64,000 nucleotides of DNA, taken from contig JAGTJL010000027.1 of NCBI GenBank assembly GCA_020746875.1, positions 463,501 to 527,500 on the forward strand, in the 5' to 3' direction. Made by a program: the position numbers and the translations under genes. Shown here one piece after another: positions 53,846 through 61,836 of the stretch. Numbering within the stretch: the stretch's first letter is position 1; every line of letters begins with the position of its first letter. The notes beneath the pieces were generated by a model that was given only the letters and a program-made list of their open reading frames with translations, did not search any database and was not told where the DNA came from. The stretch comes from Rhexocercosporidium sp. MPI-PUGE-AT-0058. Its lineage: Eukaryota; Ascomycota; Leotiomycetes; Helotiales.

Positions 53846-54976
53846 ATGGGTGTCTCCAAGCGCTCCGCCAGAATCGTCATGGCAGAACGACGATCTGCTC
53901 GCCAGAGCAAGGTGAGTGGCTCGATTTTCGATCTATTGGTTTCGATCTACTAATCGGAGATCGACTGATTGAAGATCAATTGATTAAAGAACAACCGCTG
54001 ACTTGTAATAGGTCAAGGCTATCATTGATAGCAAGAAGAAAGTCGTCGCCAAGGCACGACTGTCGGCTGCTCCCGTCCCCGCCCCCGCTCCTCGCCGTGC
54101 CGCTGCTGCTCCCCGGGCTCCAAAGCAGCCAGCAGGTGCTCGCATAGTGGTCTGTCTGGGCTGCATCAATAGCGCCCTCCAAATGAAAGGTAGCGGTCAA
54201 TGCTACGATACCGTTGGAAAGGGTGCTCGCTGCTTCGCCTGCTCGTCCGGCCACAAGTGCGTAGTTGCTCCCGCTGCTGCCCAGGCTCCTTTCCTCGCAT
54301 ATCGTAATGCGTTGGAGAATGAAGCTGGCAAGAAGGTAAGTCGATTCAGCTGCTCCTTTCTCGCTTTTTGATTTATTACTGATTTTTCTAGGAGCTGGAG
54401 CAGTTGAGAATCCCGGTCCGTGCCGCCCTTAAGGGTGGTAATGTTGGTGGAGCTGCTGCTGCTGGCGCTGCTGTTGGTTTTGGTGGTGGAGTTGCTCCAG
54501 GAGCTGCTGGTGGATTTGGAGGTGATAATGGAGATGACGATGATGAGGAGAACGGTGAGTTGCTCGCTTTATTTCCAGAAAATCGAACTAATTCAGTTGA
54601 TCTCTTAGAAGAAGAAGAAGAGCCTCTGGCTGCTTTTGCAGCTCATGCTCGTGTTGCTGGAGAGAAGATTGCTGCCGCTGCGGGTGCTCTCTTCGTTGAG
54701 AAGGGTGGTGAGGGAGCAGCTGATTATCCTGCTGCTGCTGCTACTGCTGAAGCTGCTCGCGCTGCTGCCGCTGCTGAGGCTGCTACCGGAGCTGCTCGCG
54801 CCTATGGTCCGGGCCCTAGTGTTCTGGCCTTCCAGGCTATGTCTGCTCGTGGAGTTGTTCTCACTCCTGAGCAAGAGGCTCAAGCTGCTCGCGTTGAGGA
54901 GCTGGTTGGTGTGATGACTAGTGCTTTGGGCGAGCTAGTTCGGGAGGTTTTGGGCCTTCCACCTTCTGATAGATGA
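53846..54976 (+). CDS. Antisense accessory gene of the Copia element, cysteine-module protein
   Basis: Opposite to the polyprotein, between its end and the 3' LTR. Four exons, 53846-53911, 54012-54335, 54392-54554 and 54609-54976, join in frame to 306 aa. The third intron is 54 nt and also open, so it may be retained. The N-terminus is basic (MGVSKRSARIVMAERRSARQ), followed by an Ala/Pro-rich stretch. The cysteine module C-x2-C-x12-C-x9-C-x2-C-x5-C comes next (VCLGCINSALQ...CYDTVGKGARCFACSSGHKC), then a Gly/Ala-rich part, an acidic cluster (GDDDDEEN/EEEEE), Ala-rich helices and a final helix VEELVGVMTSALGELVREVL. The spacing of the Cys residues is that of the Gypsy accessory protein. No stop or frameshift. 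Role unknown. Confidence 0.75.
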
Positions 54977-55305
54977 GCTGCTCTCTTGTTTTCTGAGGCT
55001 TGGGAACCTCTTACTCTTCAAGTGTCCCCTTGTATTTTAGAAACCAAAGCTTGCGTTTGCCTTTGAATTGAAGAATCGTTGAGAGCAATTGACTCTTCAA
55101 AATGCAGTGATTTACACCCCCGAGCTCAGTTGATCTCCAATAAGATAAAATTACAAATGGAAATTTACAAAAGAGAATTTTACAAAAGAATACACAGTAA
55201 TACAAATAAAGCTCTTCAATTAGAAGGTAAGCTTATTATATAATCACTTTGAGAACAAATGAAAAGTAAAGAATGCATATAAAAAACTGCTTTAAAGCGA
55301 GTCTC

Positions 55306-58300
55306 TTAAAGGAGTTGCTCCAGTTGAGCACGAACATCCACCAAGTTAATAAGCGCAACAAATGCTTCAAATTTCTGCCGAGAAAGGTTTTTAGTGAGTC
55401 CGTCAGCTGGCATATAGCCTGTAGGAAGATATTCCACTGTAAAAGTGCCCTTCTGAAACTCCTGGCGCAACCACATATTCTGAATATCAACGTGGCGCAA
55501 CTTAGTGGAAATACGCTGATTTTCCCCAACGATCAACCGAATCGTCTGTTGATTATCACAGAAAATTGTCCAAGCTGCTCCTACATCAAGGCGTAATTCT
55601 TGAAAGAATCGCTGAAGTGCCATAAGTTCCTTGCCGGTGCGCTCAACTCCAAGAAGCTCTGCTTGTGTTGTAGACGTGGTAATTGTATCTTGTAAAGCTG
55701 CTCTCCAAAGGATTAAACCTCCAAAAAGTATGAAGATATATCCATTAGAAGATCGCCTTGTCTCGATATCGTCCGCAAAAGAAGCATCTGATGCTATTAT
55801 AAGGTGGGAGTCGCGCAGCTTATAGCTGTAAGTGATCGCTAAGAAACGAGTGCCGAAAAGGTAACGAATTGTCCAGTTAACTGCAGCCAGGTGCTCCCGG
55901 GAAGGATTAATCAAGAAGTGAGAAAGCCTTGAAGCAGCAAAAGCGACGTCTGCGCGCAACATGATTGCAGTATAAAGCACTGATCCAACCTTCTCTTGAA
56001 ATTCCTTAATTTGAGCTGGAGTAGCCTGTTCTTGATTCTTTAGTAGCTCGACTTGAGGTAATGGTGTACTTGGGCAATTTCCATCCACTAACTCAAATCG
56101 AAGAGCAACCTTTTGAATATAAGTGTCGTGTACTAGAGAGATAGTCTTCGCTAATCGATCTCTAATAATACGAACGCCTAAGAACCACTCCGTTTGCTCT
56201 CCTCCGGTAAGCTCATATGCTGTATTCAAGCCGTCGATAATTGGTTTGGCGTCTTTGAAAGCCGAACTGTGATAGAGCACCTGAATATCGTCGACATAGA
56301 ATATCACAAACACCGTACGTTGCTCGTTCATGAATATACAAGGCTCCTCTTTACAAGCGATCAACCCTAAAGTTGTCAAAGTATAAGTGAAGTCACCGTA
56401 CCATAGCGCCGGTGAGTCCCTGAGTCCGTAAAGTGCGCGATCAACCTCTACTACCTTTCCGTCTTGTTTAAAACCGTCCGGTAGATAGCAGCGTACGCGA
56501 GCACTTGTCTCACTTCGTTTGGCGTTGATAAAGGCATTTACCACATCAAATTGAATCATTTCTAAATCAAATTGAGCTGCAATAGCCATAGCGGTTCTGA
56601 AGGAGCGAGCAGCTAAAGTAGCTGCATATGTTGACAAAATTGACGTTTCAGGCTGTAAGTCTCCTCTCACAACGATTCGGGAGCGACAGCGGGTTAAATA
56701 CCCTGACGAATCGACTTTGGCGTGAAATACCCATTTCAAGGGAATTGGTTGCTCGGTAGCAAAGGTGTGTTTGACGACTCTCCAGCAGTTGCGCGACTCA
56801 AGGTTGGTGATCTCCTTAATAGCGTCGGCTCGGAAGTGCTCTCCTAACGGGTGGTCCCTAAGGTCTCTCCAATTTAATGGGTCCTTAGGCATTTGTGATT
56901 GGTGAATCCGTGGGAGCTCAACTGGTTGTCGAATTTCGACATTTTTAAGTACAGACGCTGATATAATAGCGTGAACTGCGCTCAGGTCTTTTCCGTCTCT
57001 TCGCACTGGTTCTTGACTAGGCCAGAAAGTCCCTAGAAAATCCTCCAAGTGCTCGCGGTTGCTTGACGGTTGTAATGATTCCGTAATTAGCTCTCTAACA
57101 GTTGCTGTATAGACGCTTCGATTCGGTTTCGTTACCTTGCTGCTGACTCGAGTCTTTCGACCTTTATCAGTTGCTCGGTCTTCTACTCTTTTCCTCCTAA
57201 GAGGTTTAGGTAGGCCGGAATTTGATTCAGTTGGAGCCGGGAGCAACAAGCGTAAACCTGACTCTCCGTCTTCTTCTGATTCCGATGATTGCGGATGCTC
57301 CTCGTACTCAGTTGCTTGAGGCAGAGCTTCCAATTGCTTAGGGCCGACACTTTCTTCAAGTGCTCCCCGACGCTTGAGACCGCGCTCTCGGTCGTATGGC
57401 CCTCCAGAGTAAATTACAACTTGTGGTGTCGACTTCCGCTCAGGGCCCACATCACTCTGGAAGTTTGATATACCACGTAAGACACCTCTCCCAGTTGCGC
57501 TCTCAGACGCTAACTGTCTTGAAGTGTCGGCTCGTTTTGAGACCTGATCAAGGTGCTCGTGAGTAAGAAGTCTAGCACTCTTTCTTGGCTGAATCACCCC
57601 CGAGTTCTTGCTGACGAGCGGCTGAATAGAGTCAAGAGCTGTTGAATCAGCTGGAAGTGGCGTATCTACTTCCATTGACTCAGCTAAAGGGGGAGCAGAT
57701 GGCTCCACCCCCGAGCTTAAAAGCTCAACCAGAGGTTTTAACACCTCCGAGCTCACAGGCTCGTCGACTTCCATAGCGCTCATTGCTTCGCTCAGTTGTT
57801 CTCCGTTCGGAGTAATAGACGGTGTTTTTGATTCCAGTGTGTCAAGTGCGCTCAGTCGGTTGATTATAACAAAACCAGCGTCCTGATCTCCCTCTTCTTC
57901 TTCTAGTATTTCCGCAAGATCCTTTAATGTTGAGCGCGGCTGGCCGACCGCTCTCTCCATATTCAAAGAGCCTGAATAAAAGAGGGTTTCGTTGAAAGTA
58001 ACATTCCGAGTCACTATTACACACTGTAATTGAGGCACCCAGATCCTATAAATATTGGATGAGACGTATTCAACTAAGTAACCAAGGTGCGCTCGCGGGT
58101 TGACTTTAAAAGCTCTCTTTTGGCGGAGAGCTTCTCGGTCTTTAACCATAGGGTAGGCTCTACAGCCGTACGCATATAGGTTGCTCCAGTCAGGCCGTAA
58201 ATCGGTTGTCAGCTTCAGCGTGAGCTTGGGGTCGTAATACCGAAAATACTGCTTAAACCAGGCTTGGAACACTTCGTTAGGACTCTTGAAGCCTTTGCGA

Positions 58301-60906
58301 GCAGATGGACTCATGTTATAGAGAACAATTGCCGCCATTGCTGATTCCGTCCAAAGCGCCCGGGGTAAATTGGCGGAGAGGCGCATCTTGATCGATTTAT
58401 CGATTATTTCTTTGCCTGCGCGCTCAGCTCCTCCATTGGGTTGGTGTGTATGTGAGGGGGTAGATTCAATATCAATACCACTCTCCTTACACCACTTTTC
58501 ATACTCAGTTGATCCATTGATCCCTATAACTGAGGTGTCGTTATCTTGGCGTATTTTGCAAACCGAGAGCCCGAATTGACGTCTCGTCCACGCCTCAAAC
58601 GGTTTGAGAGCATCTAAGACGGCGATCAACCCTTTGGTTTTCAAAAGCCGCCCGTAGAATTTCCCATCGTATTCGTCCTTGATCAACAGAAGCCAGCTGT
58701 TCCCGTCAAACCCTACTGGAAAATCGAATAAATCCCAAGAAATGCGGTAAAAAGGACGGGTAGCTGCTCTCTCTGATTGACGACGACTTGTCACTTGCTG
58801 TGCTGTAGCCACTGCACAGTGCTCGCATTCCAACCGAGTTAAACCTTGAATCTCGACGTTGCGCGCATTTTTCACTAGGTTTTCCAAGGCTTCCTTTCCT
58901 AGGTGACCTGCGCGCAGATGCCATAAGTAGGCTTCGTCGACTCGTGGCTTTAAATATCGTCTGCTCGACTGAAAGCCTTGGCGGATGCTCCTCTCTAGCG
59001 TTGGAAACATTAAAAAGCTATGATTTGGGCGAGTCAAAATGCGGCGAGCAGTTGGAGAAACCGAAGAGTAGTTGAAAGGCTTGTATTCAAAGAAAGCTAA
59101 GTTAAACTGTCGCTGTAATTGCTTCAAAACCAGACTGTCCTCAGCTGTTCCCGTGCGCAAAGTGCAATCTAAACCATTATACCAAACTCCTGCTTGCAAA
59201 AGGCGAGCTTCTGAAATGATATTGACATTAAAGCCTTCAACGACAGCGACGTTCGAGAGGGTTAAATCGCCTGTATTCGGTCCGTTAGGGCCGTGGAGAG
59301 CACCTTTAAAGACTCGAGTACCGCGGCCTTTAATCATTAGGCTTGACGTTCCGGCCTCAACGCTGTCGTCCGCAGTGGATTTGATAAAGCTTCCGGGGAC
59401 GAGGAGAGCTTCTGAATTTACCAAATGAGTGGCAGCTCCGTTGTCGAGCAAGGTGCTCTCTGCGAGCGGATGACGATCCATATCCATAGTAGCGTACACC
59501 CCCGCAGCAGCGAGAGCTTCGTCGAGAAATTCAGGGCTTATAAGGCAAGCCTGAACGTTTCCAGGGTATCTTGCTTTTGCTGGAGCAGCTGGCCTTAGAG
59601 CCACAGGAGCTGCTGGTGCCTGAGTAGAAAAGGAATTACCGGAAGGTGGTCCGGAAGCCAGTTGCGCTACTGGTAGCATATTCCCGCTGAGTTTGGCAAT
59701 TTCTCGGCGGAGGTCAGGGAAGTCGCTCTCTAGTCGGAGTCGAGTCTCCTTAATTTCCTCTACTGATGGTAGGTTCCTGAGGTTGCTCGCCGTCGAGCCG
59801 TCGTAGCAATACCGAAGTCTGTGACAATTGATAGCCTTATGACGGTGAAAGCGATGCTTGCATGGGCAGGTATTTGCTCGCGTGTTTGGCGACTGGTTTC
59901 GTTGAACCGACGGGGTTGCGGGAGCATCTGATCTTCCTCCAAGAGTGGCATACAGGCCTACTGTCTTTTGTTGTCCAGAGGCTGTAAGTGATTCCTCGTT
60001 GAGAGCAGATAACCAGTTGACGTAATCAAGTAAAGAGTACTGGTTTGCTACCCCGAGAGCATCATCTCTCAGTAATTCAGAGTGCCGTTCGCGCGCCCAT
60101 TCCGGTGCGAGCTTCTCTTGCACCGCCTTGATAAAGTCAAGCACTGCTAGCGGTCCTTTGACGTCCGGTAAGTCGTACAAGAGAGCATCTTGATAGGCCG
60201 CTCTCCATTCTTGGAGCCACTCCTTAGGATTAACTCGCCCTGCTTTAACAACAGCGAGCTTCTTCCTGTAAGTAGACTGTGCCAGCGTGCGAGCACTTGT
60301 TTCCGAAGGGGCGTAATCTCTCTTGAGGATCCGGAGGAGCAACTGAAGAGTCCATGACTTTGATTGAGGGTCTCCGTCTATCATCTCGGTCAACTGCTCC
60401 TTTTCCATACGAGCTTGCTCGTTCTCGCATTCCCTAACTGCTCCTTGGTAGACAGAGGGATCAACTGTCTCCTGAATCCACTTATAGGCTGCCTTATAGG
60501 CTCGAGCCTTTTCCGTCCATTGTGCGAGCTTCCCTACGTGTTCCCTCATGAGAGCAGCATGTGTTGAAGCCACATTCTCAATTGTAGCCTTTGCCGGTGG
60601 TGATGCGCTCGGCTTAGGGCCTTTCTCTGCAGGGTCGCGAGCATCTTCGTCCCACTTCGCCTGAGCCTGGAAGTTGTGCTCAATAGCTTCTTTATCCCAT
60701 TGCACTCTCAAATCGTCTAGCGATAGGGGTTTCGGTTCGGCGTCGAGAAGGTTGGGAGCAACTGGCAACGCAGGGTTTACTGAATTCCATATCTTATGAA
60801 AGACACAGAAGGATTTAAACGCCTGATACCAAGGAGTCCAAGTGCGCTTGTCGTAATTGAGAGGAGTTCGATTGTTTGAAGAAGAAGCTGAAGTTGAGTC
60901 TGTCAT
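55306..60906 (-). CDS. Copia gag-pol polyprotein, intact
   Basis: One open frame. The start MTDSTSASSSNNRTPLNY at 60906 is preferred to the upstream in-frame ATG at 61131, whose extra 75 codons lie in the leader. 1,866 codons. Gag region: KRTWTPWYQAFKSFCVF to LLDYVNWLSAL, then a Cys/His-rich CPCKHRFHRHKAINCHRLRYC-type knuckle. Protease LLDNGAATHLVNSEALL. Pre-integrase HLRAGHLGKEALEN with CEHC. Integrase DLFDFPVGFDG, RQDNDTSVIG and GGAERAGKEII. Reverse transcriptase KWVFHAKVDSSGYLTRCRSR, QFDVVNAFINAKR, LYGLRDSPALWY and IFYVDDIQVLY. RNase H ASDASFADD, CDNQQTIRLI and LRHVDIQNMWLRQE. All catalytic motifs are present and no frame is broken, so the element may be active. Confidence 0.93.
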   Translation of the reverse strand: MTDSTSASSSNNRTPLNYDKRTWTPWYQAFKSFCVFHKIWNSVNPALPVAPNLLDAEPKPLSLDDLRVQWDKEAIEHNFQAQAKWDEDARDPAEKGPKPSASPPAKATIENVASTHAALMREHVGKLAQWTEKARAYKAAYKWIQETVDPSVYQGAVRECENEQARMEKEQLTEMIDGDPQSKSWTLQLLLRILKRDYAPSETSARTLAQSTYRKKLAVVKAGRVNPKEWLQEWRAAYQDALLYDLPDVKGPLAVLDFIKAVQEKLAPEWARERHSELLRDDALGVANQYSLLDYVNWLSALNEESLTASGQQKTVGLYATLGGRSDAPATPSVQRNQSPNTRANTCPCKHRFHRHKAINCHRLRYCYDGSTASNLRNLPSVEEIKETRLRLESDFPDLRREIAKLSGNMLPVAQLASGPPSGNSFSTQAPAAPVALRPAAPAKARYPGNVQACLISPEFLDEALAAAGVYATMDMDRHPLAESTLLDNGAATHLVNSEALLVPGSFIKSTADDSVEAGTSSLMIKGRGTRVFKGALHGPNGPNTGDLTLSNVAVVEGFNVNIISEARLLQAGVWYNGLDCTLRTGTAEDSLVLKQLQRQFNLAFFEYKPFNYSSVSPTARRILTRPNHSFLMFPTLERSIRQGFQSSRRYLKPRVDEAYLWHLRAGHLGKEALENLVKNARNVEIQGLTRLECEHCAVATAQQVTSRRQSERAATRPFYRISWDLFDFPVGFDGNSWLLLIKDEYDGKFYGRLLKTKGLIAVLDALKPFEAWTRRQFGLSVCKIRQDNDTSVIGINGSTEYEKWCKESGIDIESTPSHTHQPNGGAERAGKEIIDKSIKMRLSANLPRALWTESAMAAIVLYNMSPSARKGFKSPNEVFQAWFKQYFRYYDPKLTLKLTTDLRPDWSNLYAYGCRAYPMVKDREALRQKRAFKVNPRAHLGYLVEYVSSNIYRIWVPQLQCVIVTRNVTFNETLFYSGSLNMERAVGQPRSTLKDLAEILEEEEGDQDAGFVIINRLSALDTLESKTPSITPNGEQLSEAMSAMEVDEPVSSEVLKPLVELLSSGVEPSAPPLAESMEVDTPLPADSTALDSIQPLVSKNSGVIQPRKSARLLTHEHLDQVSKRADTSRQLASESATGRGVLRGISNFQSDVGPERKSTPQVVIYSGGPYDRERGLKRRGALEESVGPKQLEALPQATEYEEHPQSSESEEDGESGLRLLLPAPTESNSGLPKPLRRKRVEDRATDKGRKTRVSSKVTKPNRSVYTATVRELITESLQPSSNREHLEDFLGTFWPSQEPVRRDGKDLSAVHAIISASVLKNVEIRQPVELPRIHQSQMPKDPLNWRDLRDHPLGEHFRADAIKEITNLESRNCWRVVKHTFATEQPIPLKWVFHAKVDSSGYLTRCRSRIVVRGDLQPETSILSTYAATLAARSFRTAMAIAAQFDLEMIQFDVVNAFINAKRSETSARVRCYLPDGFKQDGKVVEVDRALYGLRDSPALWYGDFTYTLTTLGLIACKEEPCIFMNEQRTVFVIFYVDDIQVLYHSSAFKDAKPIIDGLNTAYELTGGEQTEWFLGVRIIRDRLAKTISLVHDTYIQKVALRFELVDGNCPSTPLPQVELLKNQEQATPAQIKEFQEKVGSVLYTAIMLRADVAFAASRLSHFLINPSREHLAAVNWTIRYLFGTRFLAITYSYKLRDSHLIIASDASFADDIETRRSSNGYIFILFGGLILWRAALQDTITTSTTQAELLGVERTGKELMALQRFFQELRLDVGAAWTIFCDNQQTIRLIVGENQRISTKLRHVDIQNMWLRQEFQKGTFTVEYLPTGYMPADGLTKNLSRQKFEAFVALINLVDVRAQLEQLL

Positions 60907-61164
60907 AGCGAAGGAGTTGCTCTCGTGAGCTCCGAGTATTCGATAAGGGAGGAAGGACTGGAGAGGTATCGAGTCCAGTTGCTCGGCTTTTATACTCGTC
61001 CAGAGTGGAATCGAAGAGTTGGTGGAAAAACAGCGGTGTGAATTACACTCTGTAATAGGGTGGAAAACTCTGCAACGTACAGCAGATGCTCTCCCCCCAT
61101 AAACTTGCTTCACAGGCTTTATCCAAATCAACAGCGCACAGAGGGAAGAATACTAACTTAATAG

Positions 61165-61186
61165 CTTCGTCAACGGGGCTCATAAC
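61165..61186 (-). promoter_or_regulatory. Putative primer-binding site, half-tRNA-iMet type
   Basis: Next to the 5' LTR the minus strand reads GTTATGAGCCCCGTTGACG. Its complement contains GGGCTCATAAC, the anticodon-arm sequence of initiator methionine tRNA. Priming by a cleaved tRNA-iMet half is known for Drosophila copia; here it is an inference from sequence. Confidence 0.55.
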
Positions 61187-61370
61187 TGTGGTGTAAAAGT
61201 GGATTAAAGCGCTGTGAGCAGTTGTAGTTGAATTGAAGTGATTAATTCTCCTTCTAAAAGCTCTCCGAATCAGGAGAAGACAGTTGTTCTCCTGAAGGCG
61301 GTCTACAGTAGCAGAACCTAATTAGGTCACGTGCAGTACCAAGAGAGCAGCTGCCCGTGCCTATACGACA
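61187..61370 (-). repeat. 5' LTR of the Copia element
   Basis: 184 bp; same as 53402-53585 base for base as far as I can read. Confidence 0.9.
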
Positions 61371-61836
61371 GAGGTATAAATAAATCTCTTTACGTATAGT
61401 ATTATACTATTTTAAAGCTCGAGATGCAGTTGTTTCCTTAGGAATAGGCCTAATATATGCGTTTATAGCTTTAACCATTTAATTAATAATTTCTAGCGTA
61501 TAATACTAAGTAAACAAAGTAATAAGGTCATTAATAGAGACCTCCTCTAGTAAGTGAAGCTCGAGATCAAAATCAAGGCAATCCATAGCCTTAAAATGCG
61601 TTCCCTTAGCTGTTAATGGAGGTTCAGCAGGCCGAAGGGTTCCTGCATTAGTAAGATCTTAAACCACTAGGGCGGGCATCTTAGTAAGAAGCAAAAAGTG
61701 ACGATTTTAGGTGTAAAAGTAGGTTTGTTTACTTCCTTTATTGATGCCCGGCCCGTAACGCTAAAGAGCCTAAAGTGCGGGGCTCCTTACAGGGGTCACA
61801 CCCTGGAAAAGTGTGCGTGCGGCAGTTAAGGGGATA

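Larger units (their letters stand above)
53402..61370 (-). mobile_element. Complete Ty1/Copia retrotransposon, recent insertion
   Basis: LTRs of 184 bp at 53402-53585 and 61187-61370, which I read as identical, start TGTGGTGTAAAAGTGG and end CTATACGACA. The target duplication GAGGT is perfect (53397-53401, 61371-61375). The polyprotein is intact on the minus strand and an antisense accessory gene is present. A purine-rich tract (CCTGGGGGGTGTG, minus strand) abuts the 3' LTR (53402-53585) and could prime plus-strand synthesis. Length 7,969 bp. Confidence 0.95.
52005..61679 (-). pseudogene. piggyBac-like transposase interrupted by Copia
   Basis: Starts at 61679 (MPALVV) with HFKAMDCLDFDLELHLLEEV and INAYIRPIPKETTASRALK down to 61376. 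After the Copia element it continues from 53401 (YLHNRGTNELNR) through YHVYLDNLFTNVKLFEYLRR, ARTSRIPFGN, YNQNISAINLRD and MNRERRLRRG. The intact C-terminal frame (52418-52005) ends in the cysteine tail TTFGCKQCEVHFCNNKECF. Stops in the middle part (TAG/TAA) show that it was already decaying. The C-terminal 137 codons are clean. Confidence 0.75.
51863..61836 (-). mobile_element. piggyBac-like element split by the Copia insertion
   Basis: Ends of 16 bp, TATCCCCTTAACTGCC at 51863-51878 and its reverse complement at 61821-61836, bracket a piggyBac-like transposase gene on the minus strand. The Copia element at 53402-61370 sits inside it. Without the insertion the element is about 2 kb. No TTAA duplication was found. 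Confidence 0.6.

Noticed and set aside
54420..54914. Overlapping Leu- or Ser-rich frames in the Copia accessory gene
   Set aside because: Shadows of its Gly/Ala-rich coding sequence in other frames.
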